5,332 nt of DNA from Phycisphaerae bacterium (GTDB lineage: Bacteria > Planctomycetota > Phycisphaerae > UBA1845), in assembly GCA_028277545.1 (NCBI GenBank), contig JANQGB010000641.1:1-5332 (forward strand), read 5' to 3'. A program made the position numbers and the translations under genes. The notes under the pieces were generated by a model that did not search any database, was not told the origin of the DNA, and saw only the letters and a program-made list of their open reading frames with translations. Shown one piece after another: positions 1 through 5,332 of this stretch (positions within the stretch are counted from its first letter, which is position 1; each line of letters begins with the position of its first letter).

Positions 1-850
1 GCGTGACCTCGACACTGGCCCCGCAGTGCTCCGGGTAGACGCGATCGACAACCAGGCGGTAAGAACCGCCATCTCGGGCCCTGCCTGAGAGACGATCGCC
101 GCGTTGAATCCCGTCGGCCTCACCCAGCGACACCAGGGCATACCGCCCTTCCAGACGGAAGATAGTTCCGTAACCTGCCGGGCCGGTTGGTGAGGCCGGG
201 CGCCGCACGGCAATGTCGCCAGCACGAACCGCCGACCTGCTGAAGGAGGAGACCACCTCCGCCCGGGCCTTTGCAGAGTCAACTGAAATCACTCGGGCGA
301 ACGCGACGTAGCCGGTTCCACGGAAGACGTCCAGACGATCGCCTATGGCCAGGCCCGCGGCCGGCAGGTTGCCCAGGTCCACCACTGTGCCCCGCTCGCC
401 GTCGGTCGCGCCGGTCACCGTCGCCCGTAACCGGCCAGCCGGACCGTCTCCGGCGACAGTCGGGTCGTGATCGCCTGCGAACTCGATGCAGGGCGGCAGC
501 ACCCGCGCCAGTCGCTGCACGAGATGGCGGGACACAACCTGCGCTGTCCCCCTGGATGGGACGCTCCACTCCAGCCAATCCAGTCGGGCGACCGCACGCC
601 CCCCCTTGGTGGACTCGATGGCCCCGGAAGCGGCGACCTCATCACCGACCAGCACGAACACCCGGTCGCCCGGCCCCAAATCGGGCTGGCCAGCGAGATC
701 AACTCGCAGGACGTCCCGCGACTCGGGGTCCATCTGGTAATCAAGCGGAGTTAGGAGCGAAGGCTCAGCCCGGGCGACAGTCGGCAACAGGAACGCGCAG
801 CAGAGAGCCCAGGAGGTACTAAACTGACTCTCGACAGCCAACCGCCGCAC
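1..850 (-). CDS. Secreted protein of unknown function with three GDR modules (3' end beyond window)
   Basis: I do not recognise a named family. The frame is open from 892 to the left edge; 283 residues are visible from the chosen GTG at 850, and the C-terminus is missing. That start gives a clean signal peptide: Arg2-Arg3, a hydrophobic core at about 14-25 (WALCCAFLLPTV) and an Ala-Arg-Ala cleavage site near residue 28, so export is likely. The mature part shows three similar segments, each with a Gly-Asp-Arg turn (residues 61-63, 170-172, 251-253) followed by alternating hydrophobic residues typical of small beta barrels; the third contains LVSLGEADGIQRGDRL. Such G-x-x-x-GD repeats resemble secreted planctomycete proteins and, distantly, flagellar or curli-assembly accessory domains, but FlgA is not convincing. 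An upstream ATG at 892 is in frame but would overlap the DUF2062 gene by 74 bp; GTG 850 overlaps by 32 bp. Neither start has a clear Shine-Dalgarno site. Co-transcription with the DUF2062 gene is likely. Confidence 0.75.
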   Translation of the reverse strand, partial: MRRLAVESQFSTSWALCCAFLLPTVARAEPSLLTPLDYQMDPESRDVLRVDLAGQPDLGPGDRVFVLVGDEVAASGAIESTKGGRAVARLDWLEWSVPSRGTAQVVSRHLVQRLARVLPPCIEFAGDHDPTVAGDGPAGRLRATVTGATDGERGTVVDLGNLPAAGLAIGDRLDVFRGTGYVAFARVISVDSAKARAEVVSSFSRSAVRAGDIAVRRPASPTGPAGYGTIFRLEGRYALVSLGEADGIQRGDRLSGRARDGGSYRLVVDRVYPEHCGASVEVT

Positions 851-1415
851 GGCGTGGAGGCTGCCGGAGGAATCTAGCCTGCCGCCGTTCATTGCGGCGT
901 AGTCTACGATCGACCCGGCGGCGGCGGTAGGCGGACACGCCCCAGAAAGTCAGGCCATAGAACACGCCGCCGGCCAGCACGCCCACGATCATGCAGCCCA
1001 GCCAGAGTTCGACGCCCAAACTGAATAGCTGGGAGACGAAGTTCTGCCAGAAGCTCCACTCGAATATATGCGGCCATACTTCACTGACGCCGGCCGCCGC
1101 CATTCGATCCATCGCCGCGTGGACGTTGGCCGGGCCGCCGTTTGGAAGAATTCCCGCTCCGAGCTTCCAGCAATAGTAATAGATCGGGGCGGCGGTGAAT
1201 GGATTGGTGATCCAGACCAGGGGGATGCAGACCGCCTTGTTGGCTCGAAAGGCCGCGGCAATAGCCAGGGCGAGCACGGTGTGCAGCCCCAGCAGCGGCG
1301 AGAACGCTACCAGGGTGGCAATGGCCACACCCAGCGCGATACGGTGCGGCGTGTCATCGGCGTGCAAGACCCGATGAAAGATGAACCTGCGAGCGTGTTT
1401 CCATAGACCGGACAC
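819..1415 (-). CDS. DUF2062 domain inner-membrane protein
   Basis: This encodes a predicted multi-pass membrane protein of unknown function. From the GTG at 1415 it is 198 aa. The family signature is clear at about residues 20-90: a DDTPHRIALG entry, a hydrophobic helix carrying FSPLLGLHT (38-46), a second helix, RANK (57-60), then NPFTAAPIYYYCWKLG (71-86). A further hydrophobic segment lies at about 131-160. The tail is strikingly basic, with 15 Arg in residues 164-195, and probably stays in the cytoplasm. The frame extends to a GTG at 1463, but that start has no Shine-Dalgarno site and would add a 16-residue non-conserved leader. GTG 1415 has GAGGT at 1425-1429 (9-nt spacer) and lies downstream of a possible promoter. 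DUF2062 proteins are often found near envelope-glycan genes, which fits the glycosyltransferase next door; the molecular function is unknown. The 3' end overlaps the start of the next gene. Confidence 0.88.
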   Translation of the reverse strand: MSGLWKHARRFIFHRVLHADDTPHRIALGVAIATLVAFSPLLGLHTVLALAIAAAFRANKAVCIPLVWITNPFTAAPIYYYCWKLGAGILPNGGPANVHAAMDRMAAAGVSEVWPHIFEWSFWQNFVSQLFSLGVELWLGCMIVGVLAGGVFYGLTFWGVSAYRRRRVDRRLRRNERRQARFLRQPPRRAAVGCRESV

Positions 1416-1424
1416 TTCGTCCAC

Positions 1425-1429
1425 ACCTC
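1425..1429 (-). promoter_or_regulatory. Candidate ribosome binding site deciding the DUF2062 start
   Basis: On the minus strand GAGGT precedes the GTG at 1415 by 9 nt. No comparable site precedes the longer start at 1463. The match is partial, but it favours the shorter protein, which begins just before the conserved domain. Confidence 0.35.
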
Positions 1430-1449
1430 GTTGCTTCGTGCTCCCCAAC

Positions 1450-1501
1450 AATGCGCAGAGCACATGAGTGTAGCAAAGTAGATGCCAAGAGTCTGCGCAT
1501 T
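1450..1501. repeat. Perfect 10-bp inverted repeat in the intergenic region
   Basis: The left arm AATGCGCAGA (1450-1459) and right arm TCTGCGCATT (1492-1501) are exact reverse complements separated by 32 bp. The repeat sits between the glycosyltransferase stop (1531) and the DUF2062 start (1415) and encloses the possible -10 element at 1467-1475. It could be a paired operator, or an RNA stem if transcription reads through from upstream. There is no T-rich run after either arm, so a simple intrinsic terminator is unlikely. Confidence 0.6.
1467..1475 (-). promoter_or_regulatory. Possible extended -10 promoter for the DUF2062 gene
   Basis: On the minus strand TGCTACACT combines a TGn extension with a TACACT hexamer (4 of 6 matches to TATAAT). 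No good -35 hexamer lies at 16-18 bp. A start point near 1460 would give a leader of about 45 nt before the GTG at 1415. The element is short and this could be chance; its placement between the arms of the inverted repeat is the main reason to list it. Confidence 0.25.
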
Positions 1502-1530
1502 ATGTCGGTCAAATCGACGCGCCGGCTGGC

Positions 1531-2649
1531 CTAAGGATTTGGAAAATAGCCAGACTGGTCGGTTTTTGTCGTGGCCTTGGCCGAGGCAGCGACCACATCG
1601 TCGGGCGTGATGGCCGTCATGCACCTGTGATCGTATCGGCACTGGCTGAGACGGCGGAGGTAGCAGGGCACGCACGAGAATTCCGCCTGCAGCACCCGGG
1701 CGTTCGGCCCGTAGGCGCCGGTTCGAGCAGGATTGGTCGGACCGAGAATCGAGACCAGCGGCACGCCCAGCGCGGACGCCACGTGCATGGGGGCGGAATC
1801 GTGGCAGATCACCACCGAAGCCCGCTCCAGGACCGCCGCCAGCTCGCGCAGCGTGGTCCGCCCGGCCAGGTTAGCGGGCGGACTGGAGCAGTGGTCAGCC
1901 ACCTGGCTGCAGATGTCCGCTTCGTCCGGCCCTGCCAGCAGGACCGACTTCAGCCCCTGTTGCCTCTCGAGTTCGTCCACGACCACGCCGAATCGCTCGG
2001 TCGACCAGCGCTTGGTGTCCCAGCGAGCGCCCGGGAGGATAGCGGCGAAGGCAGCGTCGTGGCCCAGGCCAGCATCCGCCAGGAGAACGCGGGCCCGCTC
2101 CCGCTCGGCGGCAGTGACAGCCAGGTCAAATGTAATGGGAACATCCTCGAAGCCGAGCATCCGGGAGACGAGATAGTTGCGATCGACGGCATGGGTGGTC
2201 TCGGCGTCGGCCTTGAGGTGATGCGTGTAGAAGACCCAGGCGCCCTCGCGGGCCGCCCGAAAGCCGAGCCGCACCGGGGCAGCCGTCGCGGCCGCCATCA
2301 GGCCGCTGCGGAACAGACCCTGGAGGTCGACGACCAGATCGTATCTCCGGCGGTTGAGTCTACGTACGAAGCCCGCAAACTCCAGCGCGATACGGGGATC
2401 GCGGAGCATCCGCCCGTAACGTTTGCGGTCGAAGCGGATCACCTCGGTGACGTCGGGGTGTCCCTCCACCAGCGGCGCGAACGAGTTGCCTGCCAGCCAG
2501 TCGATGACAGCCCGGGGATATCGGCGGCGCAAGCCGTGCAACACCGGCAGCGCGTGGACCAGGTCGCCCAGCGAACTCGGCTTGATCAACAGGACCCGCT
2601 CGAACTCCCGGCCGGACAGCGGCGACGACTTGTCCGACGAACGGTTCAT
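1531..2649 (-). CDS. Glycosyltransferase family 9, heptosyltransferase (WaaC/WaaF-like)
   Basis: This 372-aa protein has the full two-domain GT-B layout of ADP-heptose:LPS heptosyltransferases, with a length slightly above the usual 320-360. Visible motifs: LIKPSSLGDLVHALP (21-35), whose Asp29 matches the catalytic Asp of the WaaC family; DLQGLFRSG (108-116); LPGARWDTKRW (205-215) at the start of the donor-binding domain; HDSAPMHVASALGVP (283-297); and GPTNPARTGAYGP (303-315). A C-terminal cluster, Cys326, Cys329, Cys337 and Cys343, follows, a pattern seen in some GT9 branches. The enzyme would act on the cytoplasmic face of the inner membrane, adding heptose or a related sugar to a lipid-linked core; donor and acceptor cannot be read from sequence. 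The ATG at 2649 overlaps the stop of the aminoacyltransferase gene as ATGA, and AGGGAG at 2654-2659 supports this start, so translation is probably coupled. I leave the symbol blank because WaaC, WaaF and other GT9 roles are not separable here. Confidence 0.93.
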   Translation of the reverse strand: MNRSSDKSSPLSGREFERVLLIKPSSLGDLVHALPVLHGLRRRYPRAVIDWLAGNSFAPLVEGHPDVTEVIRFDRKRYGRMLRDPRIALEFAGFVRRLNRRRYDLVVDLQGLFRSGLMAAATAAPVRLGFRAAREGAWVFYTHHLKADAETTHAVDRNYLVSRMLGFEDVPITFDLAVTAAERERARVLLADAGLGHDAAFAAILPGARWDTKRWSTERFGVVVDELERQQGLKSVLLAGPDEADICSQVADHCSSPPANLAGRTTLRELAAVLERASVVICHDSAPMHVASALGVPLVSILGPTNPARTGAYGPNARVLQAEFSCVPCYLRRLSQCRYDHRCMTAITPDDVVAASAKATTKTDQSGYFPNP

Positions 2650-3401
2650 CCATCTCCCTGCGAAGAAAACGGCACCCAGGTGTGGGTGCCGTCCAGGATC
2701 TCACACGGACCGAACCGCGACTTGTAGTTCATCTTGGCGCATTTCGCTACGTAGTAGCCTAGATAATAGCGGGCGATTCCCCTGCGCCGGCAGTAGTCGA
2801 TCTCCCAGAGAGCTGCGTACGTTCCGGGACTGCGGCGGGCGTGCTCCGGCCCGAAGTAGACGTAGACCGAGCTGAGCGCGGCTCGCGACCGATCGACGAT
2901 ACTCACCGCCACCAAACGCTCCTGCAGGCGGTAGCAGATTTCGAGCGTGTGTACGGGCGAGGAGTAGAGAAAGTCCTCCATGGCAGCCCGGTCACGGTCC
3001 ATGGTGTTGTCGTGCTGGTAGTCGAGGTAGGCCACGTAGAGGCGGTGTTTCTCGTCGGTTGGATCCGGGCGGCCGATCTCTACCCGGAGATCGCGGTTGA
3101 TCCGGCGGACGCGACGCTGCGAACGGCTGGGGGCAAAGTCGCCGGTGGAGACGCGCAGCGGGAGGCAGGCCTGGCAGGCAGAGCACACCGGGCGAAAGAG
3201 CACGTGGCCGCTTCGCCGGAAGCCTCGATCCATCAAGGCGTGATACATCTCGGGGGACAAGCGGTCGGCCTGGAAGCCCTCGAACCTGGCTGACAGATCA
3301 GGCAGGTAGGGGCAGTCGTGCTCCGGGCTGGCGGGCAGGTCCTCGTCCCGCAGGAATTCGTCCACCATGGCCCGCAAGAGATTGTCGTCGTCGTACCTCA
3401 T
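2646..3401 (-). CDS. bpt: Aspartate/glutamate leucyltransferase / arginyltransferase (Bpt-Ate family)
   Basis: This 251-aa protein matches the usual length of bacterial Bpt (about 235-250). The family moves an amino acid (Leu for characterised Bpt, Arg for Ate) from its tRNA to proteins with N-terminal Asp or Glu, marking them for ClpS/ClpAP degradation in the cytoplasm. The N-terminal domain shows DCPYLP (29-34), DRGFRRSGHVLFRP (58-71), a Cys cluster at 73, 76 and 79 followed by LPLRV, and PSRSQRRVRRINRDL (91-105). The C-terminal GNAT-like domain shows SSVYVYFGPEH (177-187), SPGTYAALWEIDYCRRRGI (191-209), YYLGYYV (212-218) and MNYKSRFGPCEIL (224-236). Start ATG 3401 lies 24 nt after the DUF554 stop and lacks a clear Shine-Dalgarno site; reinitiation from the upstream gene is possible. 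Leu versus Arg specificity cannot be decided from these motifs alone. All expected motifs are intact. Confidence 0.94.
   Translation of the reverse strand: MRYDDDNLLRAMVDEFLRDEDLPASPEHDCPYLPDLSARFEGFQADRLSPEMYHALMDRGFRRSGHVLFRPVCSACQACLPLRVSTGDFAPSRSQRRVRRINRDLRVEIGRPDPTDEKHRLYVAYLDYQHDNTMDRDRAAMEDFLYSSPVHTLEICYRLQERLVAVSIVDRSRAALSSVYVYFGPEHARRSPGTYAALWEIDYCRRRGIARYYLGYYVAKCAKMNYKSRFGPCEILDGTHTWVPFSSQGDG
2654..2659 (-). promoter_or_regulatory. Ribosome binding site for the glycosyltransferase gene
   Basis: On the minus strand AGGGAG lies 4 nt before the ATG at 2649, inside the last codons of the upstream gene. The spacing is short but workable, and with the ATGA stop/start overlap it points to translational coupling. 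Confidence 0.5.
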
Positions 3402-3425
3402 GACCGGGCGACAATGGTAACCGAC

Positions 3426-4220
3426 TCAGCCCGGCGGAAGAAACAGGCCGGGTCGAATCGCCTCGACCAGCAGGATCATGGCCGGCGGCAGAAAGATGCC
3501 CGGTAACATGTTGGCTACGGGAATCTTCTTGATCTCCAGGATCAGCAGGGCGTTGGCCAGCAGCACGATGCCGCCGACCACGTTCATCATCTCGCGTGAG
3601 AGTTCGGGCAGGCCGTCGGCACCGTAATGAAACGCAACGGTCAACCCGCCCTGGAAAACCAGCACGGTGAGAATGCTGCCGGCCACTCCAGATCCCAACG
3701 AGGCGGTCAGGGCCAACGCGCAGAACCCGTCCAGGACCGCCTTGACGTAGAGCAGGCTGGGGTCGAAGCGCGTGCCGTTGTTCAGACAGCCCAGTAGTGT
3801 CAAGGGTCCGACACAGAAGATGACGCTGGCAGTGAGGAAGCCCTCGGCGAAGTGACCGGCCTCGCCCTTTGCTCCGAGCTTGGCATGTATAAGGCTGCCC
3901 AGGGACTCGAGACGCTCGTGGAGTCGCAGCCAGGTGCCCGCCAGGCTGCCGATCAGCAGCGAGCCGATGGTCACCATGCCCAGGCGGGCACCGAACGTCG
4001 TGCCGGCATCAACCAGCGGCCGGTACTCGCCTACCAGCCGCCCCAGGATCACGACCGAGGCCTCGATGCCCAGCACGATGGTGACCAGGCCCAGACCATC
4101 GAGCACGATCCGGCGGTAGCGCTCCGGCAGCTTGCCGCCGGCGTACAGACCGATCGTGCAGCCAACCACCACCGTGGCCGCGTTGACGACTGTACCGTTG
4201 AGCATCGACCACCAGGACAT
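3426..4220 (-). CDS. DUF554 family membrane protein (YqgA-like)
   Basis: This 264-aa hydrophobic protein has about seven membrane segments and belongs to the DUF554 family, to which E. coli YqgA belongs; its function is not established. Visible signatures are NGTVVNA (8-14) in the first helix, GLGLVTIVLGIEA (42-54), GSLLIGSLAGTWL (86-98), the characteristic ASVIFCVGPLTLLG (131-144), Asp153 followed by LLYVKAVLDG (156-165), a Gly-rich helix around 175-200, and a closing LPGIFLPP (239-246). The frame extends upstream to an ATG at 4373, but the extra 51 residues are polar and unlike the family, whereas ATG 4220 has a strong Shine-Dalgarno site (GGGAGG, 8-nt spacer) and starts just before the first conserved helix. 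It appears to be the first gene of an operon with the aminoacyltransferase and glycosyltransferase. A transport role is sometimes assumed for the family but nothing here proves it. Confidence 0.92.
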   Translation of the reverse strand: MSWWSMLNGTVVNAATVVVGCTIGLYAGGKLPERYRRIVLDGLGLVTIVLGIEASVVILGRLVGEYRPLVDAGTTFGARLGMVTIGSLLIGSLAGTWLRLHERLESLGSLIHAKLGAKGEAGHFAEGFLTASVIFCVGPLTLLGCLNNGTRFDPSLLYVKAVLDGFCALALTASLGSGVAGSILTVLVFQGGLTVAFHYGADGLPELSREMMNVVGGIVLLANALLILEIKKIPVANMLPGIFLPPAMILLVEAIRPGLFLPPG

Positions 4221-4228
4221 CGCCCGAT

Positions 4229-4234
4229 CCTCCC
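4229..4234 (-). promoter_or_regulatory. Strong ribosome binding site fixing the DUF554 start
   Basis: On the minus strand GGGAGG sits 8 nt before the ATG at 4220. It is the best Shine-Dalgarno match in the window and argues against the longer frame that opens at 4373. Confidence 0.7.
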
Positions 4235-4251
4235 ACCGCGATGAGGCGAGC

Positions 4252-4280
4252 AACGTAGCCAAACCATACCGGGTGGTCAA
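4252..4280 (-). promoter_or_regulatory. Possible sigma70-type promoter for the DUF554-bpt-GT9 operon
   Basis: On the minus strand TTGACC (4275-4280; 5 of 6 matches to TTGACA) is followed after exactly 17 bp by TACGTT (4252-4257; 3 of 6 matches to TATAAT). Transcription would start near 4245, about 25 nt before the ATG at 4220 and just ahead of the GGGAGG site. The -10 is poor, so this is a candidate only. The rest of the 261-bp gap (4221-4481) shows no gene or tRNA. Confidence 0.3.
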
Positions 4281-4451
4281 ATGGAGCGACGCGCACGTCG
4301 CCTCCCGCCGCCAAGGCAGGCGCTGACTCAGGGTGCACGGTATCGGCTCCGGTGCCCGATGGAGAGCACTCAACGCCGACCTCTCAGCCGTTAAGTGACG
4401 CGGCAGGGCACCATCCGTGCATGGCGCATCAAGGTGTGTTCTGCCGGCTGC

Positions 4452-4479
4452 GCCGTCGTCCCGCGTGGCAGGAGACGGC
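4452..4479 (-). terminator. GC-rich hairpin just after serS, possible terminator
   Basis: The arms GCCGTC (4452-4457) plus TCC (4459-4461) pair with GGA (4471-4473) plus GACGGC (4474-4479), giving a 9-bp stem with one bulged base and a 9-nt loop. It begins 2 nt after the serS stop. No U-run follows on the minus strand, so it is not a classical intrinsic terminator; it may slow polymerase or protect the 3' end of the serS mRNA. Confidence 0.35.
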
Positions 4480-4481
4480 TA

Positions 4482-5332
4482 TCAGGCCGGCGCCTTGTCG
4501 ATCCGATCGCGGCCGCCCATGTACTTGCGGAGAGCTTGCGGTATGGTCACGCTGCCGTCCGCGTTCTGGTGCAATTCGAGCAGCGGAATGAGCACCCGCG
4601 GCGAGGCGATCACGGTGTTGTTCAGCGTGTGGCAGAAGCGGACCTTGCGGTTCTTGTCGCGGTAGCGCAGCTTGAGCCTGCGGGCCTGGAATTCGTGGAA
4701 GCGAGAGGCGGAGTGCGTCTCGCCGTAGCTTTCGCGCGAGGGCATCCAGGTTTCGATGTCGAACTTCTGCACCTGTCCCTGGCCCAGATCGCCGGAGCAG
4801 ACGTTGACCACGCGATAGGGAAGCTCCAGCGCCTGAACCACGTCCTCGGCGTTCTGCAGAATCTCGGCGTGGTGCTGCTGGCTGACCTGCTCGTCGTTGC
4901 GACAGATGATGACCTGCTCGACCTTGTCGAACAGGTGGATGCGGTACAGGCCATAGGTGTCTTTACCGCCCGCCCCCGCCTCGCGCCGGAAGCAGGTGCT
5001 GGTGGCCACCATCTTCAGCGGCAACTCCGCCTCGTCGAGAATCTCGTCGCCGCGATAGGCGGTCAGCGGTACCTCGGCGGTGCCGACCAGCGACAGGGCA
5101 TCCCGCTCGCAGAGGTAGGCCTGATCGCGCCCCACCGGGAAGTAGCCCGTGCCGTACATGACGTCCTCGCGCACCAGCACGGGCACGGTCATGGGGCAGA
5201 AGCCGCGCTCGACCATCAGGTCCAGCGCCAGCCGCAGGACGGCCTGGTGGAGCAGGGCCCCGTCGCCGCGCAGGACGTAGTTTCTGGTACCCGCCAGGCG
5301 CACGCCACGCTCGATGTCGATGATGCCCAGCT
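4482..5332 (-). CDS. serS: Seryl-tRNA synthetase, C-terminal catalytic part (5' end beyond window)
   Basis: This is the class II synthetase that activates serine with ATP and charges tRNA-Ser (and tRNA-Sec where present) in the cytoplasm. The window holds 282 residues to the TGA at 4482; roughly 140 N-terminal residues, including the coiled-coil tRNA-binding arm, lie off the right edge. The frame is open through 5332, so the GTG at 5303 is internal and not a start. Landmarks by fragment residue: motif 1 region with VRLAGTRNYVLRGDGALL (10-27); the serine-binding Thr-Ala-Glu in VGTAEVPL (82-89); motif 2 FRREAGAGGKDTYG (114-127) followed by HLFDKVE; YGETHSASRFHEFQARR (202-218); motif 3 around NNTVIASPR (237-245), then DGSVTIPQALRKYMGG. 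Motif 3 keeps its Arg but differs from the common NGSGLAVGR form. The C-terminus ends normally after YMGG. It is separated from the next gene by 261 bp, so it is probably transcribed separately. Confidence 0.96.
   Translation of the reverse strand, partial: LGIIDIERGVRLAGTRNYVLRGDGALLHQAVLRLALDLMVERGFCPMTVPVLVREDVMYGTGYFPVGRDQAYLCERDALSLVGTAEVPLTAYRGDEILDEAELPLKMVATSTCFRREAGAGGKDTYGLYRIHLFDKVEQVIICRNDEQVSQQHHAEILQNAEDVVQALELPYRVVNVCSGDLGQGQVQKFDIETWMPSRESYGETHSASRFHEFQARRLKLRYRDKNRKVRFCHTLNNTVIASPRVLIPLLELHQNADGSVTIPQALRKYMGGRDRIDKAPA

Noticed and set aside
271..822. 183-codon plus-strand open frame
   Set aside because: It lies antisense to the secreted-protein gene, its product is Arg/Pro-rich low-complexity typical of a GC-rich shadow frame, and it shows no domain. 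The minus-strand frame has a signal peptide and sensible composition.
1..850. FlgA or another flagellar P-ring chaperone
   Set aside because: The signal peptide and beta-rich modules are superficially similar, but I could not see the conserved FlgA/SAF motifs, and no flagellar gene lies nearby in the window.
1627..2727. 366-codon plus-strand open frame
   Set aside because: It is fully antisense to the glycosyltransferase, whose motifs are unmistakable. The plus-strand product has no recognisable motif, and long antisense frames are expected at this GC content.
4221..4373. 51-residue N-terminal extension of the DUF554 protein
   Set aside because: The extension is polar, unlike the family, and has no ribosome binding site. 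ATG 4220 has a strong Shine-Dalgarno site and a candidate promoter lies inside the extension.
4351..4412. 7-bp inverted repeat GGTGCCC/GGGCACC
   Set aside because: Short arms with a 48-nt loop in GC-rich DNA are expected by chance, and no promoter or terminator feature is associated.
4482..5303. Complete 273-aa serS starting at the GTG at 5303
   Set aside because: The frame stays open to the window edge with SerRS-like residues upstream (LGIIDIERG), so the gene is simply cut by the window and not N-terminally truncated.

Overview
This is a GC-rich bacterial window in which every credible gene lies on the minus strand, so transcription runs from high to low coordinates. In that order it holds: the 3' part of serS (seryl-tRNA synthetase, running off the right edge), a DUF554 membrane protein, a bacterial N-end-rule aminoacyltransferase (Bpt/Ate type), a family 9 glycosyltransferase of the heptosyltransferase type, a DUF2062 membrane protein, and the 5' part of a secreted protein of unknown function that runs off the left edge. 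No tRNA, rRNA, CRISPR array, insertion sequence or phage gene was seen.

The organism is probably a Gram-negative-type bacterium with an outer envelope, because a heptosyltransferase-like enzyme is present. High GC, GTG starts, weak Shine-Dalgarno sites, the style of the secreted repeat protein and the SerRS motif variants together suggest Planctomycetota or a relative. This is an inference from style, not from a diagnostic marker.

Layout. serS ends at 4482, with a GC-rich hairpin 2 nt after its stop. A 261-bp gap (4221-4481) then carries a plausible promoter and a good ribosome binding site for the DUF554 gene. DUF554, the aminoacyltransferase and the glycosyltransferase follow tightly (24-nt gap, then a 4-nt ATGA overlap) and look like one operon. 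A second, shorter gap (about 115 bp) holds a perfect 10-bp inverted repeat around a possible extended -10 element. The DUF2062 gene follows, and the secreted-protein gene overlaps its 3' end.

The genes do not form an obvious single pathway. serS supplies Ser-tRNA for translation. Bpt uses aminoacyl-tRNA to tag proteins for ClpS/ClpAP turnover. The glycosyltransferase probably builds envelope glycans. DUF554, DUF2062 and the secreted protein belong to the membrane or periplasm, without assigned function. I found no convincing evidence of a new defence or mobile system. The points most worth a second look are the operator-like inverted repeat, the unrecognised secreted protein with three GDR-type modules, and the nested start of that gene inside the DUF2062 gene.
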